This document shows, one piece after another, positions 55,240-64,000 of a stretch of DNA of 64,000 bases. Every line of letters starts with the position of its first letter. The stretch's first letter is position 1. The notes under the pieces were generated by a model. That model made no database searches and was not told the origin of the DNA. It saw only the letters and a list, made by a program, of their open reading frames with translations. Position numbers and translations under genes: made by a program. This DNA comes from Ustilago trichophora (taxonomy: Eukaryota; Basidiomycota; Ustilaginomycetes; Ustilaginales; Ustilaginaceae), in contig OOIN01000022.1 in NCBI GenBank assembly GCA_900323505.1, positions 186,001 to 250,000 of the forward strand, written 5' to 3'.

Positions 55240-57241
55240 TCACTTTGCTGCATCGGCATCAGTAAATCCAGCCAGTTTGCGTTCGACAGCAGAGATAAGG
55301 AACATGGCAAATGATTCAAACTTGACCGAATCCATGCCGTAGATCCAGGCCACTTTGAGTGGTAAGCCTATTTTAACTTCGGTAACGCTGATTCTGGCCA
55401 TGAGGAGCGGCTGTTCTGGCAAATGGTTTTTCAAGGCTTCTTGTAAAGATGATTGTGGGCGATGCTTGGCCCTTCGAGCTCTGCGCGTCCAGCTTTCCTG
55501 CGTGACGATCACGTCCAGTGCACCCATGTCATCCCTTATCTTCCATCCATCTTTTCTCCCCTCAGCCTTACCCAGATCCCTATACGCCGAAGGATAGACA
55601 AAGCATCCATCCAAAGCACTAAGTATCTCCTCCACTACATCAAGCAGCTCCTTCCTCGCGTACCTCGGTCCCATACTTACCACCTTGCCCAACCTCTCCG
55701 CCGATCCAGGTCTACACTTCTCCAATGACCCCGGAAGTCCATCCCTACTCAATCCGTCTGGCAACCTCAATGGCGTAGTGGACCAAATGACAACCCATCT
55801 TTTTGTCCTGCCCCCACCCGTAGGTAACTCACTTACCCCCCATCCACCCACCTTCCCCTCCTTCGCTAGCACCTTCAACTCCCCTGCAATCTGTGCAACG
55901 CTCGAGAGCTTACCAAGCATACATGTCCACCACAAGACCTCCTTGTTCGTCGTTAGCGATTCTTTGATCATCCGTTGGACAAAAGCAACTTCTCCACCTG
56001 CAGTCACCATTTCGGATGGGGTTCCATGGCAGACCTGTTCATCCCCAGCAACACATGCGAAGTTAAACATCAGCATTCTCCAGGCCGACAAGAGAGGCAT
56101 AACAAAGGAGGACTTACCGCATTCGCCGGGACCTTCTTGAACGCCGCCAGAAGATCCATCTCTTCCGCACTAGAATAGAAAGGCGGATTGCACATTGTGA
56201 AATGCAACATTTCCTCATTATCCTCGTTGGTATCTGGCAGAAATGGCGAATCTTTCTGAGCAACCGGTACCAATCGAATCCTTGCGCCCAGCCGATTAGC
56301 GTTAGAGGGATGGTGTACGATGTTGGCGGAAGCATAGTCGAGACTGGACTGGTCAATGTCGGTACCGATGAAATGCCAAGAAGGAAAACAAGAGACGCCG
56401 AGGATGGGATAGATGGCGCTGGCCCCCGTGCCTATGTCCAGCCCTCGAATCTGAATCTGAGCTTGGGAAAGGGTGGTACCGGGGGAAAGATGGTACTGCA
56501 GCAGGTGATGCGCGGGAAGGGTGTGATTAAGGATGCTGTGGAGTAGGGAGATGTATGCCAGCCTGTCTCGAGAGAAGAGTAGGCAAAGAATTAGGCTCGG
56601 CTCTGGACAAGGCAAGCGAGAAGCTTGGTTTGGAGAGAGGCTCACCTGTTCGGGATCTGTCCACACCTCAACGTCACATTCGGGAAAGTTAAACGGTCAA
56701 AGTCAGCATGCTTGCCATACACACATCAGAGGTGGATTAAGACGAACTTACAGTTGGACATAGATTTCCAGGCGAAAATCTAGCATGCACCCCAAAGTCT
56801 TCCATCAACAAAGTCTGCGCCAGACATCTACATCTCCCAAACCATACCAACAGCGGTCAATACCTGCATAGACTCATGCTCATCGTCCGAAAAAGAGGGA
56901 AAGGGTGGGACTCACCGTACAGCCTCGGCATCTTGGAAATCAATCTTGGCCTCATAGCCTCCATCGTCCTTGACGCTATCGTATCGCCAAATGTATGCCA
57001 GGGAACGAAGAGTCAACATGGCAGAACGGGTGAGGGAGAAGGGCTAGGCTTAAAACTTACAATGAGCCAAAAGTATCCGGATACTTCTTTGCCAGATGTC
57101 GAAAGTTTGGCGTTTTGAGGCGGTACATTCTCGGATCTGCCCGCGCAAAGCAAAGCTCCTGGTCAGCTGCTCGATTCACATCGTTCACCTTTCTTGCATT
57201 TGTCAGGCAGGGAAATGCTCACCGATTCGGCACCGTAACAT
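55240..57241 (-). CDS. METTL16-type RNA N6-adenosine methyltransferase (7 exons)
   Basis: Methyltransferase of the METTL16/DUF890 family; relatives methylate U6 snRNA. Minus-strand exons: 57241-57223, 57136-57061, 56975-56916, 56827-56752, 56656-56646, 56562-56118 and 56034-55240. They sum to 1482 nt, 493 residues, all GT-AG and in phase. Seen: MYRLKTPNFRHLAKKYPDTFGS, the AdoMet motif GLDIGTGASAIYPILG (121-136), catalytic NPPF (206-209), and EMVTAGGEVAFVQRMIKES and GGGRTKRWVVIWS, all in METTL16 order. Exon 5 is only 11 nt yet restores PTIPNRLAYI, matching the family. Exon 1 (MLRCRI) is the least certain; ATG 57127 inside exon 2 is the alternative. There is no vertebrate-type VCR extension. 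The stop is 320 bp from the next gene. Confidence 0.85.
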
Positions 57242-57389
57242 CGACCTCACGCTCCGATGGCCGGTCGTACACCAATCACCCTCTCTCTCATCGACAATCT
57301 GTTTGGGCAAAAGACAAATATCGTATAGATTCTTCCGAATAACAAGTCAGACATGTACTACATTAACAAGACACTGGAAGGAGTTGGAT

Positions 57390-58742
57390 TTAACGCACGC
57401 TATTCTTTCCACCCAACTGACTCCAAACCCGCCTTGCAATTCGCTGGAACGCTTCGTCCATGTCCAACGATTCTCCGTCGTGCTCTTGGGCGTAGATCTG
57501 CTCCAAATCTTCTCGTCGAGTGATCTCGGGGCGGAGCGCTTTTAGGTCGGCTTTGGACAGACCGGGAGCTCGACGTGTGCGCGTTTCGAGCTCGGGTGCG
57601 TACTTGAGAAGTTGGACTTGGACTTGACCGTAGGGTTTGCGCGTGCCTGAGATGGCGCCTTCGAGTGGTGTGGGATCGATAGGTGTGGTTGTGGATGTGG
57701 ATGTGGAAGTGGAGGAGAAGATGGAGGTGGGGCGCGTTTCGTCGACGAGCCGGTCGGATTGAAGGTCTTCGTACTGAACGATCAATTCGAGGTGATGGGA
57801 GGGTTGGTCATCCGGGTTCTCCCGTTTGCGCTTGGCGGCTGCTTTCAAAGCTAGGGCTGTTGGGTTCGATGCATCTTCTCCGGCAGCGACAGGATTGTCT
57901 TCTTCGGGTTCTGGTGCGGGAGTAGAAGAAGGAATGCGCCAAGTGACTTTGACCAGGTCAAACGCCTCCGTGCCCAATGCCTCCACTGCGGCCTCTTTCT
58001 GTTCGCTCTTTCCTGGCAGTTCGATCTGCTGCAGCGCCATCGCTTGTTGCCTCCTCGATACGTATGCCTGCAAGTGACAGTGCAAGTCGGACAAGAATGC
58101 GTGAACACCTGGCAGATCCTGAAATTGAGACAACATGGTCAACCCTCCTGCCTCGTTGTCTCTCGCGCCCTTGCTGCCTGCCCCACCGGACACCTCTCCC
58201 CCAACCACACTAGGCAAATACTTTTCCACCAACTTCTCAAGTGGCACGAAATGCGGAACTGTATGCCTGATCAATCTTAACCCATCCGACAATGACCCTG
58301 CTTCCACATCCGCCGCCGCTGTACCTCCCAACTGCGGCATCGAGTCCAACAACTGACTGGGTCTCGCGAAAATCAAATAGCAAGGTTCGTAAAACCTGCC
58401 CCTCCAGAACGTATCCAATCTAATCCCCAGCGCAAGATCTCCGTCCTTCTCCGCAGACGCAGCATCACGAGCCATCCTCGCTCGTCGACCAACATCTAAA
58501 TCCAGCTCAAAGCATGTCCATGCCGCAGACCGATAGAGAATTGATTTCTCCTCGAGCGAGCGAAGCTGACGTCCGAGCTCCTCGTTCTGAGTGTGGAGCG
58601 GGCCCCGTGTGTCCGGAGTTAGGTCGGGAAGGGCGCGGAGGGAAGAGAGTTGGGAGGAGAGGAGGAGCTTGTCGGCTCGAAGCTGATGGAGCTTGGAGCG
58701 CAGCTCGTCGGTAGATGCCGAGGAGGGGTTGCTTGCGCTCAT
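57390..58742 (-). CDS. CENP-O/Mcm21-like kinetochore protein
   Basis: 450-residue single-exon protein. A coiled coil at about 10-70 (ELRSKLHQLRADKLLLSSQL; LGRQLRSLEEKSILYR) precedes a globular part with LGIRLDTFWRGRFYEPCYLIF (about 105-126) and RHTVPHFVPLEKLVEKYLP (about 158-176). These two blocks match the CENP-O/Mcm21 signature, a subunit of the inner-kinetochore COMA (Ctf19) complex. A disordered Ser/Thr-rich insert (about 340-365) and a conserved-looking end (LKALRPEITRREDLEQIYAQ) follow. Assignment rests on motif recall and is moderately firm. It is co-oriented with the METTL16-like gene, 148 bp upstream of that gene's start. Confidence 0.65.
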   Translation of the reverse strand: MSASNPSSASTDELRSKLHQLRADKLLLSSQLSSLRALPDLTPDTRGPLHTQNEELGRQLRSLEEKSILYRSAAWTCFELDLDVGRRARMARDAASAEKDGDLALGIRLDTFWRGRFYEPCYLIFARPSQLLDSMPQLGGTAAADVEAGSLSDGLRLIRHTVPHFVPLEKLVEKYLPSVVGGEVSGGAGSKGARDNEAGGLTMLSQFQDLPGVHAFLSDLHCHLQAYVSRRQQAMALQQIELPGKSEQKEAAVEALGTEAFDLVKVTWRIPSSTPAPEPEEDNPVAAGEDASNPTALALKAAAKRKRENPDDQPSHHLELIVQYEDLQSDRLVDETRPTSIFSSTSTSTSTTTPIDPTPLEGAISGTRKPYGQVQVQLLKYAPELETRTRRAPGLSKADLKALRPEITRREDLEQIYAQEHDGESLDMDEAFQRIARRVWSQLGGKNSVR

Positions 58743-58939
58743 CCTGAAGGGAGCTGTATGCTCTGAGGCGATGAGCTATGCGGCGATAGTGGGTATAGAT
58801 GGGGTTTCAGGTGGTGGTGGTAGTTGTGATGATGGTGTCTTTGGGCTGAGTTGGTCTGTGTGACATTCGTCTGCCAGTTCACGCGACGCGACTTAGAGGA
58901 AAGTGTTGGTTTGGCTGGTGCGTGATTATTATGCGGAAT

Positions 58940-59788
58940 TTAATCGAGAATTAAAAAAGAAAGCTGAAAATCATCTGCCAAAAATTCGAGTTTCAACAAT
59001 AACGAGATGGGTCTTACACAGACTGCGTTTGACACCACAGCCAGGCTAGGTTGCCAGGCAGTGTCTACAGAGGAGCAGACAGATTCGGCTGTTTGGCGAG
59101 CGGGACTGACGAGAGAAGGGTTGGTGATGTTCACGAATGGCTTCTCCCCATGTCGAATCGCCGATATGGAAGTTGGAAACATACGACCCGTATGATCGGG
59201 GCCGATGGAAAGCAAAGCCAGCCTGACCACTTCTGACAACTGGATAGGCGATGTTGCGGTAAGTCCAGCTCCGCATCGACCAGGAGAGCGAAAGAGAGAG
59301 AGAGCCTGGACACAAGTTCGAAGACAGGCTCGGACATGGAGACTTGCGGAGGCTGAAATCGAACCGACACCGAGGCGCGTTTGAATTGACTCTAATCCTG
59401 TCATACACAACAGCCCAAATACAAAAGGCAAAACAGCGTCAGCTTTGCAAAAGACATTCCAGCAAAGCGGCATATCCCGTTGGCAGAGTCGAAGAGAGAA
59501 CCTTCGATCAAAGAACAAATCGGGTTTCGCAATCCTCCTTGGACGATGGTGAGAGTGTCTGAAGCACCCGATCGAAGCCAACAGCGTCAACATGCCAGAA
59601 AGCATCATCGTGCGCAAGAAGTTCTTCACCCAGGCTCCGCTGTTTGAAGGGCATGGTAAGGTGAGAAAGCTGTTCCTGAAACGAACTCCCTGTGACGAAG
59701 CTTGACTTGTGACTGCCGGCTGATCGTCGGCTTTTCTCGGCGGGGAGCGCTGGTCTATTAGTTTACCAAGAAAGAAGCTAGCAGTCAT
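58940..59788 (-). CDS. Hypothetical protein, unrecognised ORF
   Basis: Open frame of 282 codons from ATG 59788; the frame stays open a further 20 codons without an ATG. Its length is unlikely by chance in this composition. Three hydrophobic stretches are visible (MTASFFLGKLI at the start, MLSGMLTLLASIG at about 60-75, AVLPFVFGLLCMTGL at about 120-135), so it could be membrane-associated. Otherwise it is Ser/Arg/Leu-rich. No family is recognised, and codon use is less biased than in neighbouring housekeeping genes. It could be a fast-evolving lineage gene or a chance frame. Confidence 0.35.
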   Translation of the reverse strand: MTASFFLGKLIDQRSPPRKADDQPAVTSQASSQGVRFRNSFLTLPCPSNSGAWVKNFLRTMMLSGMLTLLASIGCFRHSHHRPRRIAKPDLFFDRRFSLRLCQRDMPLCWNVFCKADAVLPFVFGLLCMTGLESIQTRLGVGSISASASLHVRACLRTCVQALSLFRSPGRCGAGLTATSPIQLSEVVRLALLSIGPDHTGRMFPTSISAIRHGEKPFVNITNPSLVSPARQTAESVCSSVDTAWQPSLAVVSNAVCVRPISLLLKLEFLADDFQLSFLILD

Positions 59789-62650
59789 CACAAAGATTTG
59801 AACAGCTATACCATGTATGAAGAACGAATGCGAGACTCGCGCCTCCACGCTGCGCTGCTTCGTTTAAGCAACACAGCACAACCGTGGCTCATATACGCAG
59901 TCTTGAACTCGCACTCTGCGTCGGCTCGGTACTGCACTTGAAAGCAGGACCATTTTACCGGTTCGTGGCAGCGTTGTTCTATTTATCGACCTGGCCCGAC
60001 AGGCGCGCAGAAACTGACTCAAAAGAGCCTGCCAACTCTGAGCCGGAGTATGTGACGATGAAAAAAAAGGTCGAGCTTCATCTGCGAGGTGCATAGCTTG
60101 TCTTATTTTTTTCCAGTGTTTTTGACGCGTCAAGTCCTTTTGGGCGGAAGGGCTCTGAGACCAACACTTGAAAAACAAAACACAGTACAGTACAGTAGAC
60201 CACGCCGGTCGGCTGCACATGCCAAGGACATGCATCTGAACTCACGTCGCAATCTGCAGGACCGAAAGCAAAGACGTAGGAGCAGACTGGAATTGTGCCG
60301 ATGCACAGAGAAATGTATTCCGCCAAGTTTGGCACCTCGGAGAGCTCAATGTCACAGGTGCAAGAGAGCGCACAGCACATCGCCGAAGCCGAGACGCATC
60401 AGAAGCAATAATGCAAACGTCTTGTCATCCTCCAAGGCGCTCGTTTGAATCGTCTGAAATTGCTACTGAAGAGGCTCAGAACAAGCGGCAGTCACCCGTC
60501 TCAAGCTGTCGTTGGAGAGTACTCACACACACACACTCACTGCACGTAGCGATGGCCCAACAAGAAGAGCGCTTCCAGAGCCGATTTGCATTGTATAGTA
60601 GGCTGGCTGCCTTATAGGAGTCGTGCTTCGGCCATAGAGTCTGTCTCGCAGCCTTTGGTTGTACAAACAGGAGGATTTGCTGCTGCTCTGGTTTCCGCTG
60701 CCCGTTCGTCACTGCAGCACCACAATCGACGCTTCTCTCGGCTGGTCTGTCTTGACATTTTGATGCGATTTCAGCCACGCCGCTGCGAGCTGTGTGCCAA
60801 AGGCAAATGCAAACAGCTCACCCAATCGCCAGGTCATGTCCTTTCACTCCTGTCCATGTCCCGTCTTTTGCTCCTTCTTCCTCGCAAAATCAACTCTGCC
60901 CCTCTCTACGCTCGGGGCAAAAACAGTCAAGTCAATTGTGTCTGCACTCCAAGAGCTGAGACTTGACGTGCATGGTATTGCACCGTTGGATTTCCATTCT
61001 GATTCCGAAATGCTAGGTGAGCCTCCCATGGAAAGCAACATATCACTCTGCTTGCTGACGCCCTCTTCCTGCAATGTCAAAACGAGGTCAGCTGGCTCCG
61101 TCCGGGATTTCTTTTTTCATATATCATACAGTAACGTTCTGCATTGGGACCTACATGGCGAGCCCGTTGCGCAGCCGAATTGCTCGCAGCAAGACAAAAT
61201 ACTTGTTCTGCCCGTCATGTCGATGGCTTTTATTTCACACAAAGCAGCTGACCAAAAACCGGCTCGGCTATGGTCTTGAGCCAGACAGCCACAAGATGCA
61301 AGAGTCACAGCCGTGCTCATGTTTATGTTGGCGTTGATGCAAATGCGAATGTGAACGTGAATGGCTCATGCTCCCGGCGATGGCTACAAGGCTGGCATGA
61401 TGCATCCTGCACACAGGCGTCAGCTCTTTGCAGCCTTTGTACATTGTATTGGTCTCAAACCGGATGGCGGAAGGTGAAAAGGCAGTGTATCATGTTGGTG
61501 TGGCAGGTCTGCGTCGAAGCACCAGTCTGTGTTGCGTTGATGCGCATGATCGAGTGCAGCTTAGCTCTAGAAGAGTCAATACTGTCAAGCTGTTGGAAGC
61601 AAAGAAGAAAGGAACGAAGAGGGAGAGAGCGTCAGCTACTAGTCAAACGGAGGCAGATAGACACAGGCGTACGCAAACCTGAATCGTTCGTACGCGCACT
61701 TTGGCGATCGCCTGTTGAACTCCGCAGCTCTTTGTCAGTGTTGTTCTTTGTGTGTTGTGTGTTTTGATCTGTCACCTGCGTCGGCTCCTCCATCCCTCTG
61801 TTGCCTCTGAGTTGCCGCCTGAGCTGAGTTGTTCTGCCGTCGATGTTGTCCTGCGTCCTGACTGCGCTACTTTGATCGTCGGAAGCTCCGATCAACACAC
61901 AGTCACTCTGTGGCTCTGTGCTTTGGGACTGCAAGACATGGCAGCAGTGGCTGTGTCAAAGCCCAAGTTTGAATCGACGCGGCTGCCTTGCTGTGTCTCC
62001 CTTCTCTTCCTCTCCCTCTTCCTCTTCCTCTTTGCTGCTATTGCTGTTGATTTGACGATCGAATCGCTCCGTTTCCTTTGTCTTTGCCTGGAACGGCTGT
62101 CAGTTGGCTCATCACTGTTTGCCATCATTCGCTCATTTTGCTATTCCTTCAAACACACACTCTCTCAGCTCCTCCGTGGCTATCCATCCTCTATCCATCT
62201 CAACATTGTCATACACCATCCATCGTCTTGACCATCTACCACTCCACTCCACTCCACTCCTCTTGACCCCCTTCTTCCCCCAGCTATTTCCCCCATTTCC
62301 CTCCAAACGAATCGACCTCGACTATCTCACTACAGTATCAGCATCGACAATCAGCATCACCAGCTACCCACACTCTTTATTCATAGCTACCACATACCAA
62401 CGACCAGTCAAAGCTTCGCAGCAGTACATCCAAGCAACACCATCTCTCACCAATCCATCCCCAATCTTAATCTTGTCAGATCTTTCGACAAGCAGAAACA
62501 TCCCATTAGCGCGTTCGACTCGCATCTTCTGACCGTACCAACAGCCTCCAAGAAAAAGCAGTCGCGCCGTTGACAACCCTGACAAGGAAGACCCTGCTCT
62601 TGTTGCTTCACTGAGGCTTCGAGCAGAGCTTCATCTTCACACTCTTCACC
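59789..62650. other. Intergenic: upstream of Gin4/Hsl1-like kinase
   Basis: No recognised gene in 2.9 kb. It contains CAGTACAGTACAGTAG at about 60182-60197, a (CA)n stretch near 60523-60536, and strongly CT-rich sequence from about 61980 with repeated CCACT units at about 62238-62258. The CT-rich part is probably the kinase leader. Frames of 119-165 codons here are CT- or repeat-driven. Confidence 0.5.
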
Positions 62651-64000
62651 ATGTCTTCCTCTTCACACCGACCCGTCATTCAGGCTATCCCGCCTTTCAA
62701 GGGTGGGCCTCTCCAGGCGACAGATGTCCAGAACCGTAGACCCACAGCAGCAGAAGCATATGTCGCCTTGGCCAACCGCAAAGCAGGCGCCAACGTCGTC
62801 TCTACAAGAGCCACCGGTTCAGAAAACTACCGACCTTCCACCAACCACCACCAAGCCACCAGCCATCACGCCTCACAACGCCAGCAGCCTGTCCCTGCCG
62901 TAGACCGTAGACACCCACAGCAGCCTGCAGCCCAGGCAGAGCGTCCCAAGCCAGTATCGCGTCTAGAGAGGGAGAAGAAACGTCACCACAATGATCCCAA
63001 GAACATTGGACATTGGAGACTGGATAAACTCATCGGCCAGGGCGCTTCGGGTCGCGTTCGTCTTGCCATTCACGATCAGACTGGTCAGATGGCTGCCGTC
63101 AAGATCATCCCCAGGACACTCATCAACGCAAGTCGTATGAGCTTGCGCGATGCAGATGTCAAGGCCAACAAAATGATTCTTGGTATCGAGAGGGAGATTG
63201 TCATCATGAAGCTCATCGAGCATCCCAACTTGCTCGGTCTTTGGGACGTGTACGAGACATCCAAGGATCTGTAAGTTTTTGACCACCATTCGGCAGTATC
63301 ATCTCCTCATCAAACAGTCGACTGATTTAATTTCTTCTCGTTTTCGCATTTCAACAGCTTCCTCATCATGGAGTACGTCGCTGGTGGAGAGCTCTTTGAC
63401 CACCTTGTCGCTCAAGGCAAGCTCACTCCTCGAGATGCACGAGGCTACTTCCGTCAGATCATCTTTGGTATGGACTACTGCCATCGCTTCAACATCTGCC
63501 ACCGTGATCTCAAACCCGAAAATCTGCTTCTCGACGAGACCAAGAAGATCGTCAAGGTAGCCGACTTTGGCATGGCTGCCCTCCAACCCACCGAAAAGAT
63601 GCTCGAGACCAGCTGTGGTTCTCCACACTATGCCAGTCCTGAGATCGTCAGCGGCAAAAGGTACAAGGGTACCGCCAGTGATATTTGGAGTTGCGGTATC
63701 ATCCTTTTCGCTCTCCTCTGCGGCAGACTTCCTTTCGACGACCCCAACATCCAACAGTTGCTCGGTAAGGTGCGCGCTGGAAAGTTTATGATGCCCGAAT
63801 GGCTGGAACCCGCATCCAAGGATCTCATCTGGAGGATGCTCGAAGTGGACCCAGAGAAGCGCATCAAGATGGCCGACATCATGCGTCATCCTTGGTTTAC
63901 CAACAATGGAAAAGAGTCGTCCGTCAATCCCGTCTCGACATCGCTCGACAGCCTTCAGATGGAGCAACTGACTCTCGAGACCATCGATGTCGATATTCTT
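62651..64000 (+). CDS. Gin4/Hsl1/Nim1-type protein kinase (3' partial)
   Basis: Ser/Thr kinase of the Nim1 group that links septin organisation or cell size to mitotic entry in yeasts. Exons 62651-63270 and 63358-64000, intron 87 nt (GTAAGT/ACAG); the gene runs off the window. After a disordered N-terminus (1-115) come WRLDKLIGQGASGRVRLA (glycine loop), AAVKII (Lys151), HRDLKPENLLLDE, DFGMAAL and SCGSPHYASPEIV with the activation loop intact. WSCGIILFALLCGRLPFDDP follows. An insertion with RMSLRDADVKANK between the ATP lysine and the C-helix glutamate (EREI) is longer than in AMPK-type kinases. The CACCATG start context is strong. Confidence 0.88.

Overview
This window is a stretch of a fungal chromosome. 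It most probably comes from a smut fungus of the Ustilaginaceae (Ustilago/Sporisorium/Pseudozyma group). The strongest pointer is a repellent-type protein (Rep1-like) at 49718-51499, a family described from Ustilago maydis. Supporting points are short GT-AG introns of roughly 85-225 nt, CT-rich leaders, a single dispersed 5S rRNA gene and basidiomycete-like housekeeping proteins. The species cannot be fixed from the sequence alone.

Layout. 1-1023: 3' part of a mitochondrial Rim2-type carrier. 1546-2338 (-): calmodulin, three exons, the last only 18 nt. 3737-5716 (-): F-box protein. 5717-10372: mostly non-coding, with simple repeats and a candidate decayed gene (7702-9050, -). 10373-12175: DHA1-type major facilitator. 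12625-12722: intron-containing tRNA, probably Glu(UUC). 13502-14749: iron-alcohol-dehydrogenase/maleylacetate-reductase-like enzyme. 14971-16236 (-): lunapark ER-shaping protein. 16882-17385 (-): histone H3, with a likely long 5'UTR intron. 17386-22736: gene-poor. 22737-24659: Cdh1/fizzy-related APC/C activator. 26031-28202: HPP-family membrane protein. 28438-28555 (-): 5S rRNA. 28705-29512 (-): Fis1. 29922-31797: Snx4-type PX-BAR sorting nexin. 32240-37379 (-): clathrin heavy chain. 38334-39560: Rpt4 proteasomal ATPase. 39974-40561 (-): secreted Kre9/Knh1-domain protein with Kex2-like sites. 40562-49717: a 9 kb gene-poor block with one region that looks formerly or cryptically coding. 49718-51499: Rep1-like repellent precursor. 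52388-54919 (-): Ert1/AcuK-type zinc-cluster PAS regulator. 55240-57241 (-): METTL16-type methyltransferase, seven exons including an 11-nt microexon. 57390-58742 (-): CENP-O/Mcm21-like kinetochore protein. 58940-59788 (-): unrecognised ORF. 62651-64000: 5' part of a Gin4/Hsl1-type kinase.

Most genes are conserved housekeeping genes and do not form a pathway cluster. Themes that recur are membrane traffic and organelle shape (clathrin, Snx4, lunapark, Fis1), the cell cycle (Cdh1, CENP-O, Gin4-like kinase, Rpt4) and cell surface or secretion (Rep1, Kre9/Knh1-like). Pairs 28705-31797 and 32240-39560 are divergently transcribed from shared promoters; several neighbours converge. I see no transposon with recognisable ORFs, no CRISPR and no biosynthetic cluster. 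The least ordinary items are the Rep1 precursor, the microexon-rich METTL16 gene, the H3 leader intron and two long frames interrupted by a few stop codons.
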